Shown piece by piece: positions 38,518 through 51,300 of a stretch of 64,000 nucleotides of DNA. Source of the stretch: Acridotheres tristis (lineage: Eukaryota; Chordata; Aves; Passeriformes; Sturnidae); NCBI GenBank assembly GCA_037013685.1, contig CM072891.1, positions 8,408,501 to 8,472,500 on the forward strand, given 5' to 3'. Under the pieces are notes generated by a model. It was not told the origin of the DNA. It did not search any database and worked only from the letters and a program-made list of their open reading frames with translations. Positions within the stretch are counted from its first letter, which is position 1, and each line of letters opens with the position of its first letter. A program made the position numbers and the translations under genes.

Positions 38518-41500
38518 CTCTGGTATACTGAATATTGCCAGTAGTAATTGATTCAGCAAATATGCTTTCCTAGGTCAGCGTGGCCACAGGAGGCTGAGTG
38601 CTTTTTAAATCGTCTGTACTTTCATGCAAATGTGTATAGCTCTTCAAAATAACTCCTTTAACTTAGAATTTTCCATTATGTTTTTAAGCAGTTAAAATAT
38701 ATGTTATTGTTAAATGGACCAGAGTTTGATAGCAACTTCTGTTTTAGTGTACTCTTCAATAGTTTGAGGTATCTTTTAAAATAAGCATGCAATTTTCAGA
38801 TGCTGCTTTGAATGAAGAAGTGCCTGTTATCTAGGTGTTGAATAAAACAAGTGTTCAGGATAATAAAATGCAAACTACTTCCTTTGCTCTCAGTGTTAAA
38901 ATGAACACTTGAAGTAAAAAAACCAAAACTCTAAACTGTTAGAGTGGGAAGAAGCTGACAGGTATGGAGTAGTGACAACGAAAGTAACAACAAAAACAAA
39001 TTCAGAACAAAATACAGCCATTTTTTCATCATCTGAGCTGTCGGGGAAGAGATGTGACCAGCAGTCTTGCTGTAATCAGATAAGAAGATGCTTCTCCAAA
39101 TACTGTCATAGACTCTGCTGCCAGATCTTTGCCAAAGGCATTTCATATATTCCCCTCAAAATGCACAGCTGAAGAAAATGAGCAATCCTCTGAAATGGGG
39201 GTTCCAAGGCAAATACTGGATTTTTGCTAATGCAGACTTTTTTTGATGAACTGAACCTACTGCTCAATTAAAGACTTGTACTTGAGAAAATTGCTGAAAC
39301 TGTGTAGCTCAAAGTTCAGGTAGCTGGAGGCTCTAAAGGAGGCAGAGACACTGAGACCAGTGAGGCATTTGATTTTTTTCCAATCACTGTGCAGAAGAGA
39401 TGTGCCCTCTGTGGTATAAGAAGATCCTAGAGATGTACCATGGTTTGGGGTTTTTTGTGAGTCTGCTCTCAGCTGGTAGGCTTTCTCCTGAGGGAGAAGA
39501 GAAGGGTCACACAGTGCAACCACACTTGCTCTACTTCAATCTACCTACCCTTCTGAGGCTTTCAAGTTACTAAATTTGGGAGTTGTGCCACTTGGGAACC
39601 AAAATTACCTGACCAACATGACTCTGTGCTTAGAGGCTGGTGTTTCCAGAGTCACCTGCATAACAAGAGGGATGCTGACAGCCACACCTGCCACACTCTG
39701 ACTGGAGGTAGTTCACAGCTGGAAAAGAGGAGAGGTAGGGGTTTTAGCCATAAACTCTTATTTTTCCCTAAAACTGGCCACTGCAGTGCTAGAGGTCAGA
39801 TCTAGAGGAGGAGCAGAAGATGAACAAACAAAAATGCTGCCTGCACATGTCCACTGCACATCTTGCACCCTCATCTTGCCACAGCCTGAGCTTGAAGGGA
39901 ACCTTGCTAGAGTGGCTTCAGGTGCTGTTACTCTGTGTGGAGACTGGGAAGAGTATGTGGTCTCAGCCTTAGCTGCACCTCTTCAGAGCCCAGCATAATA
40001 GATTAAAGCTATTCTGAAGTAGTGTTTGCTGGGGGGAATTTACAAATCCTATCATACATACAGCTGAGGGCGCTGATATCCTAAACTGCTGCAGCAACCC
40101 CCTGCTGTCTGCAAATATTCCTCTTTGCTCAGGGAAGATCATGAGCTTGGAAACACTGAGCATGTGCTCAGCATGGTGGGATGGAGACAGGGCAAGGCAA
40201 TACAACATCTTTTCCTTTGCCCCACAGTGCTATGGCCAGGGCAACCTGCCCCTTCCAGCAGAGACATTCCTTGCAAGAGAAATGCCATTTCTTCATTTCT
40301 TGGAAGAGCCTGTCAAAGGAGCTGTGGCGAGCAGAGCTGCACAGAGGGCTTGGCCAGGCACCCTGCAAGAAGCTGCTGCAGTGGTAGCACGGGCCCTTGG
40401 AGAGCTCCAGGTTTCCTCACTGTTGCTGTTTCTAGAGTGCTCTTGTGAAAGGCTGACTGCCTGAGCAGCTGCACCTCATGCCCTCTTAGGTAACAACATG
40501 TGCAGAAGGTATTTAGTTTTATTAGCTAAGATAGTTGCTACTAATTAAAGATTGTAAAAAAGCTTTCAAATTAGGTGCAAATTGAATTTTCCTTTTTAAG
40601 CCTGTAATGGAGGTGTGTTGCTAATTTAAAGATACTTAGCTTGGCTGTGCAAGAGTCATTTTATGTGCCTTGTCTGTACAAGAAGTTCATCCATTTCCAT
40701 TAGCTATCCCACATGCTTGGATGGGTGAGTCAAACTTAATTCATCTGCACTAATACATGTAGCAGGTTCAAACAGGACTGAGGAGGCACAGCCTGTCCCC
40801 AGGGGCCCAGTATGGCTGTGGCAAGAACTGGGGTCCACCTTATCCAGAAACAAGTGTTTTTCTTTTTAAGATGTTAGAAATGCTCACTGACAAAAAGCCA
40901 CTGGTCTTGGGGAGCTTCTGGAATGGTGGTGGCCTGTCCCTCTCCCTGAAGCTGGCTGAGGCAAGGAAAGAGCAGGGATGGTGAAAGCCCAGTTCTTGCT
41001 CCAGCTTTTACCTGTTTGAGTGATATTTAGAATTGTGTTGGTGAAGCATCTTTAAAATCCAAGAGAAGATGAGCAACTAATTCTCCTCTTCATCTCTGGT
41101 TGCTGTTTGTGACTTGAAGCAAACACCAGGTTTAATTCTTCTTGGGTTTTGCTTTTCTGTAAGTCCTCACCCAGCTCTCACTGAACTATTGCCAGCCAGG
41201 TAAGGAATAGGTTTGTAAGGCAACTTTTTCTCTTCTGAAATACGGTTTTATGCTCACTGCTCGTTCAGTTAATTAGAGCAAAAATGAAAGGTTCATGTCA
41301 GTTGCAATTAGAAGTGTCCCTGGACTAAGTTTAGGACTCCCAGAGCTTATAGTAATAGCAGTTGGTGTTATATTTATAGCTTGCTTATGCCTTCGTGATG
41401 ATAAGACCTAATTCAGAAATGCAATTTTGTGTAATGAAGGCACTAAAAGTTTGTAAGAAACAGCATCCTCTAACATACACAGTCACAAGTTATTTTTAAA

Positions 41501-44207
41501 ATTGGGCAGACAGATAAAGCTGAAAAGACAGAACATACTTTTCCTAAATTTCTGTTTTAAAAGAGAAAAACATCCAAGTCACATGTTTCTACAATTCCTT
41601 GAGAGCCTTATTGAGAAAAATAAAAACTTGTAGAAGGCTGCTACTGGTTTGAGAGGCCAGATTGACCCAAGACAGTGCAATAAAACTGAGCATAAGATTG
41701 ATCCCTCAGCAGCATGCTTTAAGAGACAGCATCTCAAATCCAGCTGCTGCTTGCACAGCCCTGTTTGACCAGCTGTGGAGGGCAAAGCAGGCCATGGGGG
41801 GGGGAGCTGGCAGAGGAGCTGTGGCTCTATCCCCACTTGACCTCAGCCGCTGAGGCTGGTTTATTGAATAAACTGCAGGAGAGAGAGATTTCGCCTTCCA
41901 CAGGAGGAAATTCTGATAAAGCATTAGCAGATAAAGCAACAGCAATGAGGATAGGAGTACAAGTATAGGAGGCTGAGTGCAGGTTTTGAAATATATTGTC
42001 CCAAATTTGCAATGCAAGGTCTCTTCCAGCGTCCCACTGCTCACCTCTGCCTATATCTGCAGCCACTGACCAGGTGTCTCACCTCAAAGAAGGGGAGAGA
42101 AGGATATTTTGTGCTAGTTTAGTTTCCAGTTCCCAGAGGTCTCAATCTAAAAAGACAGGCTTTTTTGATATTTCCATTTAGGACCGAGCAGTAAACCCCC
42201 ATTCATGCACACATCACTTAAAAAATTGTTCTGAGCTCAGCAACTGGGGCATGCCAGCATCATAGCATCATTCAGATGAAGCAAATGCACCAGGTTACAT
42301 GTAACATTTTGGAATTACTGAAACATCGTTAGTTTTAAATTACACAAGAGATCTGAGGAAGGCTGTAGTAAAGAAGAATCCAACAATCCAACAACAATTC
42401 AGAATACCACTTGTGGATAATTCATTTCTGTACTTCCCTGTTGAGGCCATATACCAATTGTTGTTGCTCAAAGACTTTCCTCAGCCGAAGTATAGCTGTT
42501 GACAGTGGCAACCAGTCTAATTCAGTGTTTGACATGAATGTATTCCTGCCTCCTACTCATCACAGATCCTTTAAACTGCTCTGTTCAGCTAGGTAATACT
42601 CAGCATACTGTAAATATCTACTTAATAATTTGTCAGTATTTTCTCAATAAATTGGTGCAGAAGTGGCCTTGAAATTTTCTATCTACCTACCATTGACATA
42701 TGTAGGAACAGTGCTGTGAGGAGTGAACAAACTGTACACACAACTTCGGTGGTATGAGTTATTATGCTTTCATAGAACTGTTCATAAACACGAATGAAAT
42801 GCAGACTTATCAAGGGAAATGATCAGAAAATACTTGGAGCTCTGAATGTAAAATATGTGGAAAACTTGAGATTGTTATTCCTTTGTTATAAAAAACTTCT
42901 CTTGGTGATAACAAACTAAAATATGTTATGGTATTTTATGGAGAAACTTTATGGCCCAATGCCTGTTGAAACTCCCATGAGCATGAAAACCCTCTCAGAA
43001 TTGGAACCACTGAAAGACACTATATGGTAACTAAGCTGTTTAATTTCTCATAACAGGGAGGAGCTGTTGGAGATGTCATAAATCTAGTGTCATTTAAGTC
43101 TGCCACATGAAAAGGTGATGTGAGAAGTGAGGGTGAATGTGGGGCGCATACCTGTGTTTGTGCTGTATGAATGGGTATTTCTGCAGATATTGAGTAAAAC
43201 TGAAAATATGGATTCCTGAAGTGTTTGAAGTCTCTAGTGTACAGTTCCCTTAATGATAAGCCAACGTTAACTTGGAGGTACCCAGTGGCACTTACCTGTT
43301 AAGGTGACAGTTTCTTTTTCGTTTGTGATTAAGGTATGAAGCATGTATTGTTTCATATGGAAAACAATGTAACTTTTGCTATTGTCTGAAGTTGAGGGAA
43401 ATCTCCCCGTGAGTTTCTCAACAGGTGACCAAATGTGTTTTAAATAATGAACTCTGGACTGTTTGTCTTTCTGTTTGAGAATTTGCCCTCCCCTGCACCC
43501 CAAATGTTTATAAGCAGTTGTCTTCCAACTCTGTGCACTACGGCAAAGTAGAGCTTTTCCTGTGTCCTGATTCCAACCAGTTGTGTTGGATCCTTGGCAA
43601 GGGCAGCAAGCTCTGAAACAGAGGCAAGAACAAATAGCCCTTAATTGGGATGGAGGCATGTAAATGGTGCTGGTCTTAAACTGGCTGCACTGTGGACTGC
43701 TGAGAGAGGAAAGACAAGTCAGGTAATCTGGTGAGTAACAGAATTACAGCTTCTCTCAGGATTGCATCTCCAAGTTGACTGCACATTTTAGTAGGAGCTC
43801 TTTCCATATACCTGCGTTGTGCATAAGGTGTCTCTTGTGTGTGTTGTCTGAAGGCAAATAGGTGTTGAATGCTTACTGCAGGAATTCCCAGAGACTCAGC
43901 ACTGACATAAAGGATAAACTCACTCTAGTATGTAGCCACTTGTTTTTGTACAACCACAGCACTGCAATTGTATCCGATATCTTTCGTCCCCACCAAATAT
44001 GTGTGTGACAGTGGGTTCAAATGTTGTACAAACAGCGAGTTTCAGAGGGAGCATCAAATATATAGAGCAAGACTGAATAAGCAGTGGTTTTTAGAGCCCT
44101 CTCCCTCCTGAGCATGTTTGGTACTGCACAGAGAGCTCTCCAAGAGTTGGGACAAGTTCTCGTGCTTTCAGAGGAACAGGTGTGTGGTGGGGAGCAGGAT
44201 GACAAAG

Positions 44208-44262
44208 GAGATGAGGAGACTGAGGCACCTGGAGGTAAAGATGCAGTGAGGTGGGAAGTAAC
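44208..44262 (+). repeat. Possible MIR-like core fragment
   Basis: GGAGATGAGGAGACTGAGGC followed by ACCTGGAGGTAAAG resembles the MIR-family core 'gatgaggaaactgaggcacagagaggttaag'. MIR-type CORE-SINEs occur in bird genomes as ancient relics. No flanking part of the consensus is recognisable, so the call is weak. Confidence 0.3.
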
Positions 44263-45285
44263 CTCCTCTGAAGTCCAGGGAACCAGTAAAGAGGAGCTGC
44301 ATGTTCTGAAGTAAGAGAATCCAAATTCCTCTCTTATTGCATCTGGAAAGCAAAGGCAAAATGCTTGTGACAGTCACTTGTTGCTAGTAACAGGGTAGTG
44401 GGAAGGACAGAAATCTAAACAAGATGGGAAACAGCTAATACCAGGAAGATGAGCATTAAACCCTCCGGGTGACCTGAAATTCAGAGGCTGACAATGCAGT
44501 GATTAAATGACACAAATCTTTGTATCTAGGTATATTGAAGTTGGTATTACATTGAAAAGGCTGTTACTGACTCCATGGATTCAGGATAGCGACAGAAGTG
44601 ACCAGACAAATGATACATGGAAGTTGGTGGCTAATCTTTTGTCTGAATAAGGACTATGAGCAGACAATAGACATCTATGATAGTTTTGATTTTTGTTTTG
44701 CAGCATTAGTTGCCTGACCTGAAAACCTGTCAGCAGCCTATATATCAGAAGCCTAATTCTAATAATAGTGTTAAATGTGAGAAAGTATTCAGACCTCTCT
44801 GATTATGAACTTATTCCCGAATGTGAAAGGAGGCAAATTGGTGTTGAATTTCTGATAGAGACCAACCTATCTCAGCAGGCATGTTGGAGAGGTGCTCAGG
44901 TCTGGGATGCAGTCTGGACTAAGCCCCTTCCAGCAGCTCATTTATGTGCTGGAAGACACCAGTAAATACCTGCAGGCCACGCTCACATTAACAGCCTTGA
45001 ACACTCTCAAGAAGCCAGCTTTGAAATCACCATGCAGTGTGCAGTCCCTTCCTCTTCCGTCTGGCTGTTGAGCCATGAATTATTGATGGCCTTCCACCCT
45101 GTTCTCCCGCCCTGCTCCCGCAGAGCTCTTGTGCACTGCTGAGCTGGAGCAGGTGCAGAGGCCAGCGTGCAGCCAGAGCTGCTGATCTCCAGGCTGTCGG
45201 CTCTTGTTCCTTTTCATGCATACTTCCCAGCACTAATAGAGGCCACTTGATATTGGTACAAAACTGAAGAGGACTTGCAGAGAAT

Positions 45286-45300
45286 TTTTTTTTTTTTTTA
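45286..45300 (+). repeat. Poly-T tract
   Basis: An uninterrupted run of about 14 T. No retroposed body was recognised next to it. Confidence 0.7.
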
Positions 45301-48300
45301 TCTTCTTTATCCAGTTATTCAGTCATTAATAATTTTCTTATGAATGTCTTACTGATGGGTGAGAAACGCAAAGCTGTGTCTTGCTGAGTTGACTCCAGGT
45401 ATAAGGATTCTGTTGCCCCACCACCCTGGTTAAATAACAGGTTTATTCAGTTTTTTGTTTTCTACCTTTGTGCTTCAGACAGCTAGTGTTGTGAGACATG
45501 TTAGATGGAGGATACGTGTCTAATACCTGTTGATTTTTCACTAGTGTGGGTTCTTTTGTTTGGTTTTTTTAATGAAGTTGTTAGCATTAAGTACCAAATC
45601 CAAAAAGATCTGTCAACACTACTTATTTCAGAGGACTTCGTTACTTTCTTAGTTAGTCCCGTTTACATAGAACATAAAACATCACTTCAAAAGGAATGCT
45701 CTATATTAAGAATTGTGGAGAGAAGTAGTTCACGGTATGCCCTTTGCATTTAGTTTTTGTTGTGAAAACGTGAATTGACTCAGCATTCAGCTGTGGTCAA
45801 GTAAAGAAATTTGAGTTGACTCATGCTCATTTATATTTGAAGCTTGAGGGGTTTTTTTGCAGTGTATGTGTGCATACATGCATGTATTTCCCATTAGCCA
45901 AGCATGCTCACGCTGGTGAGAATTATGTGCATCTGTCCTTAGAGAAGCATTTTACTTTAAACAAGTGTTCTTGGCTCTTTGCAACTTGCAGAGTTCATGT
46001 ATTAATGGAAGGATCCACATGTGGTCTTTCCATTTTAACACAAAAATGGCATCATGTCAGAGCAAGAAACTGCTCGGTTTCTAGAAAACAAGTGATGAGA
46101 GAGGAGAATACCTGAATTGCTCTGAAGAGTTACTGAAGCTTACTGAAAAGCTCATTACTCAATCTACCTGAAGAATACAGTAACTTTTTTGTTTCAAGAG
46201 CTGGTCAAAATGAAAGAAGTTCATCAAAGCTAGGTTGTAGTTTAAACATCTTTATCTGCTCTCTGTTAGCAGGTTAAGAGCAAAGTCCCCCAGACTTCTA
46301 TAATCAAGATGTTTAAATGTAAAACATCTGTTTATGGTGTTCGGCTAATTAAAGGGACAAACACTAAAAAAAAAAGTTTTTGCTTATTTATTTGTACCAA
46401 TCTCCTCTGCTAATAGACAAAGACTAATAGCATCATAAGCTTCACAAATCGAGTAAGCAGAGTGTACAGCAGCACTGAGCTCAGAGCCCAGACACGGTTT
46501 TTTGTGCTGCCTGATGTTGAACACAGGCAGCCCAAGTCACTTCTCTCCCAGTGACTGATGGTGCAGGGGCTGCACCTTTGGTGCTGCAGGAGTATTTTTT
46601 CCACCTGCCATTTGCTGTCACAGCATCTTCTACCTCAGAGCTGCAATCCAGGAAGGAGCATTGTCCACTGCTCACTGGTGTGAGGTGCCACATTTGGCTT
46701 TCAGTTTGAAAGGACTCATGGTTACTGTGCTCCTCTCCTTCCCCTGGAAAGGTTTCAGACAGAAGGCTCCTGAGCTGCTTACCTAGTTTTCATGTGTGGA
46801 AAAATGAATGAGAGTGAAATGTGGCACCATATTTCAATGCAAGCAGCACTTACCCCTTAGGAGCTGCATGTCCTCAAACCTTTGGACAACTGCACAAATG
46901 AAGGAGGGAGGTACTGGAGGTTTAGGGGGAGAATAGAGCAGTTGGATGGAAGATCAAGTCAGGATGAATAAAGGGTACAACAGGTTGCTGAGGAGGGAGG
47001 AATATAAAGGAAAAAATACTCTGGAGTAAGTTTCTTGAGTTCTTTTGGTTTGTTTTCCTTGCTATTTGAGTTGGAAAAAAAAGTTACAGAAACCCAACCC
47101 TCTGCTGCAGAGCTACATAGTTTTAGTTTAGGGCAGAGTTTATGGTTAAAATATATTATTCTTTGTGAGACAAGGAAGCATTAAACAAATTTCTTTGTGT
47201 AATGTTTGTTCTTATTAACAAGAATCATTATACTTTTCTGTTCTTTTTTTGATCGACCTGTAGCTATATTGCTACAAAAAGTTAGTGCACTGAAACATGA
47301 GTTGCTGGAAAGCATGTTAGATATCTTTTAATTATGAGCTACTTTTGTTGCGTTGTAGTTGAACAGAGAAAAAGCTTGGGAGATAATACCTTAGAAAAAG
47401 GAAATTATAGAATTGGGAGACTTTGAATCTGCCTCAATAGTCAATAAATCAACACTTCAGTGACCTTAACTGGTAGGAAGATGATTTTATAACAAAGTGA
47501 AACCCCCTTATACTCTTTTGCTAATGATTTACCATGAAACATTAGTGTCAGAGTTGACACTAAAAAGATTTAACAGATTTAGACGTGCAAGTCAGGCATG
47601 CTAACATGTAACTCCTTTGTATCTAAAAGTCAAAGTCATATTTCTGATGAGCCTAAGAGTTTTTATAAAAGCTGGAATGAGAAAACAATTTAAACATCAT
47701 AAAACAATGATCCCAGCGTATTTAGAAAACCATTAAATGTATTTCCTATCTGTGAGTAAAATTACTTTCTTTCCATCGTGGAATGAGGAAGGTAAATAAT
47801 TTTAATGTCATCTCTGAATTCTATTGTAGTTGTAGGTGCTTGAAACTCATTATTTATGTGTTGTTCTTAGTATGTTACTCTGTTTCAGTAATTAAATCCA
47901 TGTGAACTGCAACCAAATACCACATCTGTCTCTTAGCTGCCATTCTACAATTTTACAAAATGAACTCCTGTAACATAGTTACGTATTCAACAATTCCATC
48001 TTTTGGCATCAAGCATTTACATTAAAAAATGTAGTGAAAAAGAAATTCTGGCTAACTACTCTTGTATAGCTGAGATGTATAAGTGTTTAAATTTTTTTTT
48101 TTCTTTAATCAAACAATATTCTAGAAGCAAAGTGTAGTAGTATAGAAGCCATTCGTTGGGGAAGTAGGGTAGAGTTGAAGTCAAAACTGTGTTGTAGAAA
48201 AAGCTGTTCCTGCATAATAAAATTTAGTATGTTTATGGTGCTAGATGTTTTCACTCCACACTGTGGAAACAAAACTAATTGAACACAAAATCCATGAAAA

Positions 48301-51300
48301 AAAATTACATGTGTCATGCAAAAGGTTTATTTATGATTTGTGTTTTAGAGCAAATGCTTTCAGCATTTGAAAGGAGGAAAATCCACCCATGTGTAGATAC
48401 AGATATCATGTGACAGTGATATAAAAAAGGGTAAGAGTAGCTGTTTCATATTCTGGAGGCAGCTCCCTCTCCCTCATTTGATGTGCTCACATCTTGGCTC
48501 AGCCTCCAAGCTGTAGCCACAGGATGCAGTGTCTGCTCTTTTTATTCTGTCCTGTCCTTTCTCAGTGAATAAAACAGCAAGTTGGCATTCCAGGGCCAGA
48601 GATGGCCTTTCGTGTTGTCTGCTGCCAGGAGAGGCATCCCCGAGTGCCTTGTGTTCTTGCTGGGCAATTCTGTGTTGTGAGTTGTGCCTTCAGTTGTCTC
48701 TTACACGGTCCCCTGGAGAGAAGATTGTATCATCAAGTACCAAAAGTAAGCAATACCTTTCTTTGTAGAGTTTCTGACTTCCAGTCCACAGATAGTTCTT
48801 CCCTATCCTCCCCTCGAATTAGGAAAAACACTGGTTAGGTGTCAAGAGGTAAAAGTCTTTAAAATGAGTGTCTCTGGCAGGGTTCATTTTTAGCCATTTC
48901 TGCTCAAGAAAAGTGCATGAGTATTCTACAGAGCTGGGACACCTCTGATTCTCTTAGGAAATTTTTCAACAAGTATTGTAAAATAGGGGATTAAAACAGC
49001 AGAACCCCCTTTGTGCATTAGCTGTATTATATGCCAGAGTTGAATCAAGCAGCAGATTTGAAAACAAATCTGATGAGGCATCATTTTTATTAACTGCCAC
49101 ATGTTTATTGCAATGTATTTTTTGATTTATTATTAGAAGAAATTTGGAAAGAAAACTTGAGGAGTGGGGAGGTGGAATTTATATCTCTTTTTATATGAAG
49201 AAGGAAAATTATTCTTTTTCTAAGGTGTTATACTTTTTTTTTGTCTTTAGCAAAATCATTACTAAAAAGTTCAAATCTAACAGCAGTGGAACCACTGAAT
49301 AAATCATAAAATTGGTGCTGAAGTAAATAACTTCAATAACTAGTCCATGGTGAGGACTGTAATTGAGTTGTGGCAGAACTCATAACTACTGTTTGATTTG
49401 CAACATTTTCTTTGCCAAAGGGAAAGCACCAGTCAATCTTGGCATAATAAATGGTAGTGCATGGAAATGTTAACGAGTCCTGTACTGATGATCACGTTAT
49501 GAGGATCATGTGCATTTTTAATGCATCCATTCTACTGAGCAATCTGTGAGGTTTGGGGTTTTATTCTAGCAATAGCTGCTATCAAAGTCAAGGACCAAAG
49601 CACTTGAGTGGCTCAGTTAAAAAAACCTCCGTGAGTCCTATGCTATGCAAACTTTCCTATCAGCATAATTTAGCATATTTGAATAAATGAATTGCCAAAT
49701 GAAGATAACCTTTGTCAGGCAATATCCAATCTGTTGTAATTAATGCTCAGATTTTAAATTATATCTAATATTTTTCATTTTAGTACTGCTCACTAACACA
49801 TCGAACGGTGGAGTATTTGAAAAATGTTTCTTTGATAATTGCTGGCTGACCAAATGTTATCATGTTGCTAATAAAATTGGGTTTTTATCCATACTTTGCA
49901 GAGTGTTTAGCCATGGTGTGGATGGACAGCAGTGGGACTGCTTTTTGTCTGGAACTCCTTCCCAGACCTAGTACAGAAAGTCTCACAGTGCTAAACTCTT
50001 CAACACTGTTTCCTTTTAGGCTAAACCAAGGTATTTCCAACACTGGTAATCTTCTATGTAGTTATGGTCATAAACCATTTTTTTTATAGTTGTATTTAAA
50101 AGGTATTAAGAAGCAATGTGAAGAAAATACATGAGTTTAGAGATATCAAAAAATAATTACATCTAAATTCTTTCACTCGCTGACAAATCTTCTCAAAGCC
50201 TCTCCCTCTGTTCTGAAATTTTAAAAAAAATTGCATTTTCTTTTGTAGTGGTATCTTTTCATCCTGAGTGGAAACTTTGGTGAGTTTTTCTGTGTCTTTG
50301 CCTTTTTTCCCCAAATTTTTTAAAAAATTATTTTTGTGTGTAAAAACAATATTAGAAATTGCAAGGTGACACTATCACAAGGAGAGGAAGAGAAACCAAA
50401 TACAACCTTTTGATGTTGGTGAATAGGGTTTCTTGTCTTTCCTGTAATTTATAAACTTCTCTGCTTTGCATCTTCAATAGCATTTGGGGGCAAGAGGGAT
50501 GTAGTTTATCTTTATTGTGGTAGGGCACTTTGCAGTGCAAAGAATTAAATGATGCATGAAATGACCTGTCACACTGTGTTATGTGTCACAGTATTACATA
50601 CACAGAGGAATGCTTGAAAAAAAAGGTAGAAAAAGAATTCCTGAAGCCTCACTTTGTTGTTGTTTTGAAGAAAAACATTTGGTTTTGTGAGCAAGGATAT
50701 ATATTCCTGTGTAATTTATTTTATCTAAGACACAGAAGCCCATCAAAATAGAAAGAAAAGATATGCTCATCAATTCATTAGCAAAGGTAATGATGGAGGT
50801 TTGGTGCCAGTGCTACAGCTTCCCTGCAGGGAACAACAGATCCTAACTTTTGTGTCTCGTGCCAGAAATAACTACAAACTATTTCCTGCATGGCTCAAGT
50901 ATCTTCACTACTGTGGGAGAAGTTATGAAACTTTGCAGAAAGAACAGAAAATAATAGTACACTGCATTTCTTATTAAATAATAATATTCTCAAGTTTGTC
51001 CTACTTAGTTTCGTCTTATTTTGCCTGCAGTTGATAGTGGTTTGATGAAACTCAGATTGAATCAAGAAATCCACAGTGTAAAAGTCTTATGATTCATATG
51101 TCCTCCTTTTCACCACAAATACCTTTCTTCCCTTTCACAACCATGTGGACACAAATCTTCCCCCAGCTGTGGGGTCTAAATCAAAGTGCAAATTCAGACC
51201 TTACCATTTAAAGCAGAAAATAGTCACTTTAAATTGGATTGGGTTTTTTGTTTTCTTCCCCTGTATGCAGAATAAGGTCAGAAATGTAGCAGATAACTTT

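Noticed and set aside
40125..40464. Two overlapping 107-codon + strand frames
   Set aside because: They are different frames of one GC-richer stretch and cannot both be real. Neither has a recognisable domain or a clean exon boundary.
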